In this document: positions 6,801-15,126 of the stretch, piece by piece
How the letters are laid out: the number at the start of each line of letters is the position of its first letter
How positions within the stretch are numbered: position 1 is the stretch's first letter
Source of the DNA: Agrococcus beijingensis
GTDB lineage: Bacteria; Actinomycetota; Actinomycetes; Actinomycetales; Microbacteriaceae
Direction of reading: 5' to 3'
Length of the DNA stretch: 61,262 bases
Assembly (NCBI RefSeq): GCF_030758955.1
Contig: NZ_CP132360.1
Span: 2,225,354-2,286,615 of the forward strand
Notes under the pieces: generated by a model
What the model was told of the DNA's origin: nothing
Databases searched by the model: none
Seen by the model: the letters and a program-made list of their open reading frames with translations, nothing else
Position numbers and translations under genes: made by a program

Positions 6801-8093
6801 TCAGTCGGCCGGCAGCGTCGCGGCGATCACGTGCTGCGGGCGCCCGGCGAGCGCGACCTCACGCACGCTGCCGCTCGAAGGGTCGACGACCGTCAGGCCG
6901 TCCCACCAGCCGTCGCGCGTGTAGCCGCCGGCGAGCACGATCGACCAGGCCGCGGCAGCCGCGGTCGACGGTGCTGCGGTCGGCGTTGCTGCGGTCGCCG
7001 GTGCTGCGGGCGCCGGCGTCGCAGTCGCCGTCGTCGACGGCGCCGCGGCGTCCGCACCTGCGCCACCAGACGCATCCGCCCCCTGCCAGATCGCGACGGT
7101 CTCGTGCGGTCGCTGGAGCGGGATGACCTGCTCGGCGCCGGTGAGGGGATCGAGCAGCGACACGTTCGTCGAGCCCGTGGCGGTGCCGAACGCGCCCGTG
7201 CCCGAGGTCACGAGCCTGCCGTCGGGGGCGGTCGCGACGCCGTGCTGGTGCGAGTTCGCGGTCGCCTCGACGCGCTCCGTCGCGCCGGTCGCAGGGTCGA
7301 GCAGCACGGTGACGAGCCCCTGGTAGGGCAGCGCGATGCGGCCATCCGCGGTGATCGCGGCGTAGTGCGGCTTCTCCCAGCCCGAGAACCCGAGGTTGCC
7401 GAAGGGCGCGATCTCGACCGTGCGCACGACCGTGCTCGGCGACGCCGGGTCGATGAGCGTCACGGTGTAGCTGTCGTGATCGACGGTCGCGACCCACGCA
7501 CCGCCCGGGTCGGCGAGCACGTCGAACGGGCGGATCCCGACGTCTGCCGACGCGACGAACGCGCCGCTCGCGACGTCGTAGACCTCGAGCCACGCCGGAT
7601 CGGGCCAGCGGTGCACCGCCACGTAGACGCGCGCGCCGTCGGGCGAGACGGCGATGCCCAGACCGCCATCGCGGTACTCGCCGAAGCCGACGCTCGCCGG
7701 CTGGTGCAGGTAGGGCACGAGCGCGGCGCGGGTGCGCGCGGCGAGGTCGACGACCGCGAGCCCCTCGGCGGTCGCGACGTAGGCGGCGGCTCCCTGCGCG
7801 GCGACGCCCCACGGCGCCTGGCCGACGGGGATCACGCCGAGCACCGGGTCGGCGGCGTCGGGGTCGACGATGGCGAGGCCGTCGGATGCGGCCAGTGTCG
7901 CCAGCAGGACGGGCTGGGGCTGGGCTTCGGGTGCGGGAGTCATCACAGGGCTCGGGCTCGTCTCAGTGGTCGGCCGCGCAGTCGCGGCCTCGGATGGAGA
8001 GGGCGAAGGGCTCGTCTCGAGCGAGCCCGGGGTGCAGCCGACGAGCGCGGCGGCGGCGAGGAAGATCGTCGCGCTGCGCCATGCCGTCTTCAC
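6801..8093 (-). CDS. lipoprotein with YncE/YVTN-type beta-propeller repeats
   Basis: I place the start at the GTG at 8093, since GGGAGG lies 9 nt upstream and the next residues form a signal peptide with lipobox LVGC. A 22-residue longer reading is possible. The 430-residue product contains repeated blade motifs such as VAVSPDGARVYVAVH, DPGGAWVATVDHD, APDGRLVTSGTG and a final TVVDPSSGSVREV. This pattern is typical of seven-bladed YncE-like propellers exported to the cell surface. A long Ala/Thr/Pro-rich insertion lies near residues 340-385. The ligand is unknown. Confidence 0.75.
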   Translation of the reverse strand: MKTAWRSATIFLAAAALVGCTPGSLETSPSPSPSEAATARPTTETSPSPVMTPAPEAQPQPVLLATLAASDGLAIVDPDAADPVLGVIPVGQAPWGVAAQGAAAYVATAEGLAVVDLAARTRAALVPYLHQPASVGFGEYRDGGLGIAVSPDGARVYVAVHRWPDPAWLEVYDVASGAFVASADVGIRPFDVLADPGGAWVATVDHDSYTVTLIDPASPSTVVRTVEIAPFGNLGFSGWEKPHYAAITADGRIALPYQGLVTVLLDPATGATERVEATANSHQHGVATAPDGRLVTSGTGAFGTATGSTNVSLLDPLTGAEQVIPLQRPHETVAIWQGADASGGAGADAAAPSTTATATPAPAAPATAATPTAAPSTAAAAAWSIVLAGGYTRDGWWDGLTVVDPSSGSVREVALAGRPQHVIAATLPAD

Positions 8094-8112
8094 GACGCCA
8101 TCCTCCCGCACC

Positions 8113-8157
8113 GGCCATCCGTGCGCACCGGCCATGCTTGCGGTCGGCCATCCTTGC
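8113..8157. repeat. three copies of a 12-bp GGCCATsCkTGC motif
   Basis: GGCCATCCGTGC (8113-8124), GGCCATGCTTGC (8130-8141) and GGCCATCCTTGC (8146-8157) recur every 16-17 bp. They sit in the leader of the propeller lipoprotein gene and are close to one helical turn and a half apart. Confidence 0.45.
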
Positions 8158-8189
8158 ACCGGCCCTGGGGCAATGCGGCGCCTCGGTCG

Positions 8190-9746
8190 TCAATCGCGCC
8201 GCTGCTCCGCGGAAGCGTCGCGCAGCCGCATCGGCGCGACGAGCAGCCCGCGCTCCTCGCGCATCCACACCTGCCCCGTCGCGCGGTGCTCGACGCGGGT
8301 CGCGAAGCGGTAGCGGTAGACGCGCGCCCGCACCCACTCGGGCCGCTCGCCGCCGAACGGGTCGTGCCCGAGCAGCCGCAGCGTCGGCGCATCCGCCTCG
8401 AGCAGCCGCTCGAGCAGCACGCGGAACCACGGCCCGCGCTGCCCCAGCGCCAGGAACCACATCAGCCAGTCGAGCCGCAGGTGGTAGGGCGCGAACCAGC
8501 CCGGCACGCGCCGCACGTCACCCGGCTTGCCCTTGAAGCCGTACTCGACCCACTCGTCGCGACCCGGCGCATCCGCCCCTCTGCTCTTGTCGGAGGGTCT
8601 GGTCTCGTCGAAGGGCGCACCCTCGATGACGATCTCGTCGCGCACCTTCGTCACCGTGCCGAACGCGCCGTAGGCGTTCGCGAGCCGCAGCCGGTTGAAC
8701 GAGGCGTTCATCAGCTGCCGCCGCGACGCGAGGTTGCGCGCCGAGGGGATCGACAGCCACAGGTAGACGACGAAGATCAGGGCCACGAGGATGCTGAACC
8801 ACACCTCGGTCGGCTGGTAGGCGCGCGTCGATGGCCAGGCGGGCACCGCCCAGGCGACGACGCGATCGTCGACGGCCGCGAACGCCATGACGATCGTCAG
8901 CCAGTTGAGCCAGGCGAAGTTGCCGGTGAGCACGAGCCAGCCCTGCGTGAGGATCATGATCGCGGCGGCCGTGGTCGCGATGGCGGCGAGCACGGCGCTC
9001 ACCCCCTCCGCCGGGCCGGTGGCGGTGCCGATCGCGCCGATGGCCGCGACCAGCAGCACCCACGGCGCCACCAGCTGCGCCACGTGGTTGCCGACCACCT
9101 CGAGCCGGTGCCACCACGCCGGCGCCAGGTGCGCCCAGCGGCTGAACGGGCCGGGCATCGGCTGCGTCTCGTGGTGGAACATCAAGGCCGTGAGATCCCG
9201 CCACTCGCGCCCGCCGCGCAGCTTGATCATGCCGGCGCCGAACTCGAGCCGGAACACGAGCCAGACGACCAGCAGCAGGGTCAGCGTCGGGGGAGCGGTG
9301 GCGTTGGAGCCGAGGAGCGCCACCAGGAAGCCCGCCTCGCACAGCAGCAGCTCCCAGCCGAAGCCGTAGAAGACTTGGCCGATCGGCAGGATCGACAGGT
9401 AGACCGCCCAGAGCACGAGGAACCCGAGCATCGGCAGCCAGGGCGGGCCGAGCTGCGGCACGCCCGCGACCAGCGCGAGCGCGATGGCGATGCACACGAG
9501 GCAGAGGATGCGCAGCATCCGGTCGGAGTAGTGCCAGCGGAAGATGCTCGGCACGCCGTCGAGGCCGCCCGCGGCGATGTAGCGCGGGGCGGGGGAGAGG
9601 CCGCGCTCGCCCAGCAGTGCCGGGAACTGCAGCAGCGTCGAGGTGAACGCGACCGCGAATATCGCGGCGGTGCCGCGCTGCAGCACTTGCCGCGCGAGCT
9701 CGGCGTGCGGGGCGTCGAGCCAGGCGATGATCGCCGACCAGTCCAT
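8190..9746 (-). CDS. lipase maturation factor family membrane protein
   Basis: The 518-residue protein starts at the ATG at 9746, with GGGAGGT 5 nt upstream; the open frame further upstream is noncoding antisense. Around ten hydrophobic segments occupy residues 25-380. LMF-family landmarks are visible: ALLGERGLSPAPRYI, YGFGWELLLCEAGFL, FGAGMIKLRGGREWRDLTA, MFHHETQPMPGPFSRW and LASRRQLMNASFNRLRLANAYG. A C-terminal domain has LLEADAPTLRLLGHDPFGG and RYRFAT. In animals LMF1 helps lipases fold in the endoplasmic reticulum; the bacterial role is not established. The neighbouring genes give no clue. Confidence 0.85.
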   Translation of the reverse strand: MDWSAIIAWLDAPHAELARQVLQRGTAAIFAVAFTSTLLQFPALLGERGLSPAPRYIAAGGLDGVPSIFRWHYSDRMLRILCLVCIAIALALVAGVPQLGPPWLPMLGFLVLWAVYLSILPIGQVFYGFGWELLLCEAGFLVALLGSNATAPPTLTLLLVVWLVFRLEFGAGMIKLRGGREWRDLTALMFHHETQPMPGPFSRWAHLAPAWWHRLEVVGNHVAQLVAPWVLLVAAIGAIGTATGPAEGVSAVLAAIATTAAAIMILTQGWLVLTGNFAWLNWLTIVMAFAAVDDRVVAWAVPAWPSTRAYQPTEVWFSILVALIFVVYLWLSIPSARNLASRRQLMNASFNRLRLANAYGAFGTVTKVRDEIVIEGAPFDETRPSDKSRGADAPGRDEWVEYGFKGKPGDVRRVPGWFAPYHLRLDWLMWFLALGQRGPWFRVLLERLLEADAPTLRLLGHDPFGGERPEWVRARVYRYRFATRVEHRATGQVWMREERGLLVAPMRLRDASAEQRRD

Positions 9747-9963
9747 CGCGCACCTCCCGTCCGATTCCGCCCGCCGTGGCGCAGCGCGACCCGCACCGCC
9801 AGCGTCGCGCGACCGCTCGGCAGAGACAAGAGGCGAGCTCGCAACGGCGTCGATCTGCTCAGGATCGGCCGCAGATCGCCCGAGAGCCGCGGCGGCGCGG
9901 GGAGGCCCGACGTACGCTTCGGGGACCCCGGTCCGAGCGTCGACCCCACCGACGGAGGTGCCC

Positions 9964-10608
9964 ATGCGCAGTCGAGCTCGAGCGCGCGCGCTCATCGCGA
10001 TCGTCGCCGCGGGCGTGCTCGCGCTCACCGGGTGCGGCGCGGAATCCGCTCCTGAGCCCGGGACGGCATCCGACCCGCCTGCCGCGAGCGCATCGCCGAG
10101 CGCTGCGGCTTCGCCGACGCCCGACGCCGCCGCTGCACCTGAGGCCTCCGCTGCACCCGACGCCTCCGCTGCCGCAGCTGGGCCATCGGCGGCGCAGCAG
10201 CGCCTGCTCGATGCGTGCGAATCGAACCTGATGGCGGCCATGGAGAGCGATCGGCCGGAGCGGGGCCGGAACGACGATCAGATCCAGGTCTATGAGGCGA
10301 TGGGCACCTTGCTGCCGACACGGCCGACCTGCTGGTTCTCGCAGGCGGAGGGCGACCGACGGGCAGTCGTGATGGTCTGGTTCGACGCCCCCGAGACCGG
10401 GCCGGCCGTCATCGCCGGGCTCGAGGCGCTCGACTGGTCGGCCAGCACGACGCCGGCAGACGGCTACGAGACGACCACGCTGACCGACGGCAGCACCGAC
10501 GTCGAGGTCTCACCGCTCGGCCTCGAGAGCGGTGAGCAGGGTGTCGGGCAGCTGTGGGAGGGCGACGTGACGCTGATCGAGGTGCTGCTGCCGGCACCGG
10601 CGGAGTAG
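9964..10608 (+). CDS. putative lipoprotein with Ala/Ser/Pro-rich linker
   Basis: A 214-residue protein starting at the ATG at 9964, with GGAGG 7 nt upstream. The signal peptide ends at lipobox LTGC. A repetitive linker of Ala, Ser and Pro (for example PEASAAPDASAAAAG) spans about residues 28-75. The folded C-terminal part contains a single internal Cys (PTCWFSQAEG) and ends in LWEGDVTLIEVLLPAP. No named domain was recognised. It is divergent from the lipase-maturation-factor gene. Confidence 0.75.
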   Translation: MRSRARARALIAIVAAGVLALTGCGAESAPEPGTASDPPAASASPSAAASPTPDAAAAPEASAAPDASAAAAGPSAAQQRLLDACESNLMAAMESDRPERGRNDDQIQVYEAMGTLLPTRPTCWFSQAEGDRRAVVMVWFDAPETGPAVIAGLEALDWSASTTPADGYETTTLTDGSTDVEVSPLGLESGEQGVGQLWEGDVTLIEVLLPAPAE

Positions 10609-10814
10609 CGCCGGCGGACTGGCTCGGGGACTGCGGCCGGCGTCTGGCTGCGCTCGGCGGCGCGGGCCCATGCGCCGCGCCCGGTCCGCGGCCGTGCGGA
10701 ATCGCCACGCGCGCACGGGTGTTGCAATCTCGAAGAACCCACCGCATCCGCCCCCATCGCCTCACCGGCGATCGCGAGCGTGCGCGGGCACCCGCAACGA
10801 GAGTCAGGATCCCC

Positions 10815-11858
10815 ATGCAGATCGGCGCGTACAGCTTCGGCGACACCCAGGTCGATGCCGACGGCACGGAGCGGTCGACGGCCGAGGCGATCAAGAACCT
10901 CTTCGACGCCATCGTGCACGCCGACGCCGCGGGGCTCGACTACTTCGGCATCGGCGAGCACCACACGTCCTCGATGCCGGCGTCGTCGCCCGGCACGATC
11001 ATCGCCGCGGCTGCAGCGGCCACGAAGCAGATCGTGCTCGGCAGCGGCGCCTCGATCATCTCGACCGACGACCCGGTGCGGGTGTTCCAGCAGTTCGCGA
11101 CCGCCGACGCGATCTCGGGCGGCGGGCGCGTCGAGATCACCGCCGGCCGCGGCTCGTCGGTCGAGACGTTCCCGCTGTTCGACTACTCGCTGACCGACTA
11201 CGACGAGCTCTACGCCAGCAAGCTCGACCTGCTGCAGACGCTGAACGAGGCCGAGGGCACCGCCATCACCTGGAGCGGCACCCGCCGCCCGGCGATCGAC
11301 GGGCTCGACGTGGTGCCGCGGCCCGTGCGCGGCAGGCTGCCGCTCTGGATCGCGACGGGCGGCAGCACCGGCTCGTCGGTGCGCGCCGGCCAGCTCGGCC
11401 TGCCGATCTCGTACGGCATCATCGGCGGCGCCCCGCACCGCTTCGCGCCGCTCGCCGACCTCTACCGCGCGGCCGCCGCGCAGGCCGGGCACACGGGGCC
11501 AGACATCAAGGTGTCGGTCGCCGCGCTCGGGCTCGTCGCGCCGACGAAGCAGGAGGCGCTCGATCGCTTCTACCCCGGCTGGTACCGCCTGAACGCCGAG
11601 ATGGGCCAGCGTCGCGGCTGGCCGGCGCCCCGCAAGGAGCAGTTCCTGGCGCAGGCGGATGCGCCCGGCGCCTACTACGTCGGCGACCCCGACGAGGTGG
11701 CCGAGCGCATCGTGCACCTGCACGGTCACATGGGCCACGTGCGCCACTTCCTGCAGATGGACATCGGCGCGCTGCCGCAGGAGCATTTCCTCGAGGCGCT
11801 GACGCTGCTGGCGACCGAGGTGAAGCCGCGGGTGGAGCGGCTGCTGGCGGCGAAGTAG
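10815..11858 (+). CDS. LLM class flavin-dependent oxidoreductase
   Basis: From the ATG at 10815 (347 residues) the protein shows the bacterial luciferase-like TIM-barrel signatures: MQIGAYSFGDTQ, LDYFGIGEHH, LGSGASIISTDDPVRVFQQ, GRVEITAGRGSS and a late GDPDEVAERIVHLH. It probably uses FMNH2 or F420 in the cytosol. It belongs to the group often annotated from LLM proteins with the GEHH motif; substrate unknown. It is monocistronic. About 205 nt upstream is noncoding, with no clear promoter that I could read. Confidence 0.85.
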   Translation: MQIGAYSFGDTQVDADGTERSTAEAIKNLFDAIVHADAAGLDYFGIGEHHTSSMPASSPGTIIAAAAAATKQIVLGSGASIISTDDPVRVFQQFATADAISGGGRVEITAGRGSSVETFPLFDYSLTDYDELYASKLDLLQTLNEAEGTAITWSGTRRPAIDGLDVVPRPVRGRLPLWIATGGSTGSSVRAGQLGLPISYGIIGGAPHRFAPLADLYRAAAAQAGHTGPDIKVSVAALGLVAPTKQEALDRFYPGWYRLNAEMGQRRGWPAPRKEQFLAQADAPGAYYVGDPDEVAERIVHLHGHMGHVRHFLQMDIGALPQEHFLEALTLLATEVKPRVERLLAAK

Positions 11859-11948
11859 GGCGGGGCGCGGCCTCCAGAGGCAGGGACGCCGCCGGCCCGG
11901 AACTTCTCGGGCTGTGGGTGCACCGGGCTGGACTATCCAGACGGCGGC

Positions 11949-11978
11949 GCGCTCTGCCCGAGATTCTCCGGGCAGCGC
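11949..11978. terminator. possible bidirectional terminator
   Basis: TGCCCG (11955-11960) pairs with CGGGCA (11969-11974), and an outer GCGC/GCGC pair extends the stem across a two-base bulge. It lies between the convergent LLM and phytoene-dehydrogenase-like genes. A further GC-rich palindrome follows at about 11990-12013. No T-run is present. Confidence 0.4.
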
Positions 11979-12012
11979 GAGGCCCTGCGCCGGGCGCGCG
12001 GGCGCGCCGGGC

Positions 12013-13440
12013 TTAGCCCTCGTGCACGCCGATCTCCTTGAGCGCCGCGTGCGCCGCGTGCCATCCGCTCATGCCGTGCACGCCGCCGCCCGGCGGCACC
12101 GACGACGAGCAGAGGAAGACGCGCCCCGGCATCGGCACCCGGTAGGGGTTCGCGAGCTTCGGGCGCGCGAGCTGCTGCGTGCCCGCGAGGGTGCCGCCGC
12201 CGATCGAGCCGCCCACGAGGTTGGGGTTCCACAGCTCGAGCGCCGCCGGTGTCATCGGCCGCCGCTCGAGGATCCGGTCGCGGAAGCCGGGCGCGAACCG
12301 CTCGACCTGCGCCTCGATGGCGGCGGATGCGTCGCCGGGCCACCCGTGCGGCACATGCGCGTAGGCCCACAGCAGGTGCTTCCCGGCAGGCGCCCGCTCG
12401 GGGTCGGCGGCGGTCGGCTGCGTCGCGAGCACGAAGGGCTGCTCGGGCATGCGGCCCAGCGCCACCTCGCGCTCGGCGTGCGCGATCTCGTCGAGCGTGC
12501 CGCTCAGGTGCACGGTGCCCGCGCGCGCGACCCGCTCGTCCTGCCACGGCACCGGGCCGTCGAGCAGCAGGTCGAGCTTCGAGACGGCGGGTCCGTAGGT
12601 CCACCGCTCCATGCGCTTCCGGTAGAGCCCGTCGATGCTGCCGTGCGCCACGCGCAGCAGCTGGCGCGGCGTCAGGTCGAGCAGCACGAGGTCGGCCGCC
12701 GGCAGGTCGCGCAGGTCGGTCACGTCGACACCCGTCTGGATCCGACCGCCATGTGCCTCGATGACGCGACCCAGGGCATCCGCGATCGACTGCGACCCGC
12801 CCTTCGCGAACGGCCAGCCGGCCGAGTGCCCGACCCCGCCGAAGGCGACGCCGAACGCGCTCGTCAGCGGATGCCCGAGCGGCAGCGTCGCGTGCGTGAC
12901 CGAGCCCGCGAAGAGCGCCCGCGCAGCGCCGGAGCGGAACACCGTGCGCGCGAGCAGCGTCGCAGGCCATGCGCCGCGCAGCCCGAAGCGGGCGAGCAGC
13001 AGCGGATCCTTCGGCCAGCGCAGCAGCGGCCCCAGGATCGCCGCGGCGGTGCCGTTCGGGTCGTCGGTGGCGGGCTGGTGCAGCCGCAGCCAGGCCTGCG
13101 CGTCGACGCCCAGCTCGCGCGCGGTCTGCTCGGCGTCGCGGTGCAGCACCGCAGCGCGGCCGCCCGGCAGCGGGTGCGCCATCGGGAACTCGGCGTGCGC
13201 CCACTCGAGCCCGTGCTGCTCGAGCTCGAGCGCGCGGAACGCGGGGCTCGTGATGCCGAACGGATGGCCCGAAGCGCCGGGGTCGATGATCGCCTGGTCG
13301 CCGAAGGCGGGGATCGACGCGCTCGCGCCGCCGATGGTGTCGGCGCGCTCGAGCACCGTCACCTCGAGGCCCGCACGGGCGAGCACCGCGGCGGCGGTGA
13401 GGCCGTTGGGGCCAGCGCCGACGATGACGGCGGATGTCAT
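12013..13440 (-). CDS. FAD-dependent oxidoreductase, PYROXD2/phytoene-dehydrogenase-like
   Basis: A 475-residue flavoprotein read from the ATG at 13440, with AGGAGG 5 nt upstream. The N-terminal dinucleotide-binding motif is GAGPNGLTAAAVLARAGLEV followed by ER (ERADTIGGAS), the signature of the CrtI/amine-oxidase-like group. GPNGL at this position is typical of PYROXD2-type proteins. The C-terminal FAD-closing motif is CSSSVPPGGGVHGMSGWHAA. No carotenoid or squalene gene neighbours it, so a role in carotenoid synthesis is not supported. Function within the family remains open. Confidence 0.85.
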   Translation of the reverse strand: MTSAVIVGAGPNGLTAAAVLARAGLEVTVLERADTIGGASASIPAFGDQAIIDPGASGHPFGITSPAFRALELEQHGLEWAHAEFPMAHPLPGGRAAVLHRDAEQTARELGVDAQAWLRLHQPATDDPNGTAAAILGPLLRWPKDPLLLARFGLRGAWPATLLARTVFRSGAARALFAGSVTHATLPLGHPLTSAFGVAFGGVGHSAGWPFAKGGSQSIADALGRVIEAHGGRIQTGVDVTDLRDLPAADLVLLDLTPRQLLRVAHGSIDGLYRKRMERWTYGPAVSKLDLLLDGPVPWQDERVARAGTVHLSGTLDEIAHAEREVALGRMPEQPFVLATQPTAADPERAPAGKHLLWAYAHVPHGWPGDASAAIEAQVERFAPGFRDRILERRPMTPAALELWNPNLVGGSIGGGTLAGTQQLARPKLANPYRVPMPGRVFLCSSSVPPGGGVHGMSGWHAAHAALKEIGVHEG

Positions 13441-13571
13441 GCGGCCTCCTGAGGGTCTGGTGATGGGCGGTCGGTGATGGGGCAGTCGATGGCCCTGGCG
13501 GGCCGCCTCTAGCCTCGCCTCCGCACGCTACGCGCACAACCTCCGCCTGCCCGGCGGCACAGCGGTTGCGA

Positions 13572-14102
13572 TCAGGCGTCGCGAGGCGAGAACCGCTCCC
13601 GCACCGTCTCCCGGTTGATGCGCTGCAGCTCGTCGATCTGCTGATCGGCGCGCAGCTGCAGCGCCGCCAAGAACCGGCGGTCGAGACGCGGGTCGTCCTC
13701 TGCGAGCTCGAGCAGCGCATCCCACATCGACCGCTTGGCGCGAACGGCCCCGGTGAGGAAGTCGAGCTCGAACTGCGCCATCGAGCCGCGGCGGATGCGC
13801 AGCAGGTTGATCGGGTTGATGCTGCCGACGGCGCGGAAGACGAGGGTGAACAGGCGCTTCCAGCCCTTGGGACGGAAGCCGAGCTGCTGGATCAGCTTCG
13901 CGAGATCGCGCCGGTCGCGGGCGATCTCGTCGGCCAGGGTGAGCAGCGCCGCCTCGTGCGCACTGCCCTCGAACGTGCGGGCCGCTGCCTTGAACGCGTG
14001 CACGCCGCCCTCCGAGGCGAGCAGGTGCTCGTTCAGGTAGGCCGCGAGGTGGTCGTCGGCGTCGCTGGCGGATCGGCCGCGGCCGCGAAGCTCGTCGCTC
14101 AT
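13572..14102 (-). CDS. hypothetical helical protein, ferritin-like fold suspected
   Basis: I set the start at the ATG at 14102, because GGGAGG lies 6 nt upstream; 176 residues result. The protein is almost entirely helical: a segment at about 15-75 (HLAAYLNEHLLASEGGVHAF, LADEIARDRRDLAKLIQQLG), a middle hydrophobic patch (FTLVFRAVGSINPINLL), and a C-terminal pair of helices (LDFLTGAVRAKRSMWDALLE, LQLRADQQIDELQRIN). The helix-loop layout recalls four-helix bundles, but no metal-ligand pair is convincing. Function unknown. Confidence 0.65.
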   Translation of the reverse strand: MSDELRGRGRSASDADDHLAAYLNEHLLASEGGVHAFKAAARTFEGSAHEAALLTLADEIARDRRDLAKLIQQLGFRPKGWKRLFTLVFRAVGSINPINLLRIRRGSMAQFELDFLTGAVRAKRSMWDALLELAEDDPRLDRRFLAALQLRADQQIDELQRINRETVRERFSPRDA

Positions 14103-14232
14103 CGGTTGCCTCCCATCGGCTCTGTGCCTGGCCAGCCTGGCGCTGAGCGTCGGCGTGTGCAAGTCCCGCGGCCGACGTCGTCGTCACGGAGACGACCCCG
14201 TCCCGAAATACGCCCGATGCCATGATTCCCAC

Positions 14233-14252
14233 GGGGTAAGAACATTTGCCCC
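14233..14252. promoter_or_regulatory. inverted repeat upstream of the pyridine-catabolism cluster
   Basis: GGGGTAA (14233-14239) and TTGCCCC (14246-14252) form a 7-bp inverted repeat with one mismatch around a 6-nt spacer. It lies about 90 nt before the first gene of the cluster and is a candidate operator. Confidence 0.4.
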
Positions 14253-14285
14253 ATCACTTGAGATACCTCGACCATCCCAACAGAG

Positions 14286-14322
14286 TCTCCACATGCGAGA
14301 AAGCCTCCCTCGCATGTTGAGA
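14286..14322. promoter_or_regulatory. long palindrome directly before the ABC ATPase gene; candidate operator or leader hairpin
   Basis: ACATGCGAG (14291-14299) is matched perfectly by CTCGCATGT (14309-14317) across a 9-nt spacer. Outer TCTC/GAGA (14286-14289, 14319-14322) extends the symmetry, giving 14-nt arms with one mismatch. It ends just before the SD AAGGAG. The symmetry suits a dimeric regulator such as the cluster's own IclR protein. As RNA it would be a stable hairpin next to the ribosome binding site. Confidence 0.6.
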
Positions 14323-14340
14323 ACGAAGGAGAGCGACCGC

Positions 14341-15126
14341 ATGGATTCCGCTGACATCACCGCCCGCGATGTGACGATGACCTTCCACAGCCGCGGCGTG
14401 TCCACGCCCGTGCTCGACCGTCTCTCCATCGACATCGAGGCGGGCAGCTTCGTCTCGCTGCTCGGCCCGTCCGGCTGCGGCAAGAGCACGCTGCTGAAGA
14501 TCCTCGGCGGCATCCTCGCTCCGACCGGCGGCGACGTGCGCATCGGCGGCGTCGACGCCGAGCAGGCGGTCCGCGCCAAGGAGATCGGCCTCGTGCTGCA
14601 GCGGCCGGCGCTCATGCCGTGGAAGACGGCTCGCGAGAACGTCGCGATGCTGCGCTCGATCGCTCGCGGCGGGAAGGTCGGCGACGCCGCCATCGACGAG
14701 GCGCTCGAGATGGTGGGACTGACCCACGCGGCCGACAAGCTGCCCCACGAGCTCTCCGGCGGCATGGCGCAGCGGGTGTCGATCGCCCGGGCGCTCGCGA
14801 TGGAGCCGTCGATCCTGCTCATGGACGAGCCCTTCGGTGCGCTCGACGCCATCACCCGCGACTCCATGAACGAGACGCTCGCCGAGATCTGGGCCGCGAC
14901 GAAGAAGACCGTGGTGTTCGTCACCCACTCCATCTCGGAGGCAGTGTTCCTCTCGGACGCGATCTATGTGATGGGCGTCAACCCGGGCCGCATCATCGAG
15001 CGCATCGAGATCGACATCCCGCGACCGCGCGGCCCCGAGACCTTCGACCGCGCCGACTTCGGCGACTACGCCGCGCACCTGCGCGAGCTCCTCCACCCCG
15101 CGCCCAAGAAGGAGGTCGTCCGATGA
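14341..15126 (+). CDS. ABC transporter ATP-binding protein (SsuB/TauB/ThiZ type), first gene of the B6-degradation cluster
   Basis: A 261-residue ATPase that would energise import of a small organic substrate. Visible motifs are Walker A GPSGCGKST (about residues 41-49), Q-loop LVLQRPALMPWKT, signature LSGGMAQR and Walker B ILLMDEPFGALDAITR, with the switch His in FVTHSI. The EPFGALDA form is that of nitrate/sulfonate/thiamine-precursor importers. The start at 14341 follows GGAGAG. It overlaps the permease by 4 nt (ATGA). Downstream genes suggest that the cargo is a pyridine such as 4-pyridoxate; that is inference from context. Confidence 0.9.
   Translation: MDSADITARDVTMTFHSRGVSTPVLDRLSIDIEAGSFVSLLGPSGCGKSTLLKILGGILAPTGGDVRIGGVDAEQAVRAKEIGLVLQRPALMPWKTARENVAMLRSIARGGKVGDAAIDEALEMVGLTHAADKLPHELSGGMAQRVSIARALAMEPSILLMDEPFGALDAITRDSMNETLAEIWAATKKTVVFVTHSISEAVFLSDAIYVMGVNPGRIIERIEIDIPRPRGPETFDRADFGDYAAHLRELLHPAPKKEVVR

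Noticed and set aside
6576..10055. Very long plus-strand open frame of over 1,100 codons
   Set aside because: Arg/Gly/His-rich nonsense composition with no domain; it is antisense to the propeller lipoprotein and lipase-maturation-factor genes, a usual artefact of GC3-rich DNA.
9747..10241. N-terminal extension of the lipase-maturation-factor protein
   Set aside because: The ATG at 9746 has a strong SD and begins the family-like sequence; the extension is Ala/Ser-rich antisense to the lipoprotein gene at 9964.
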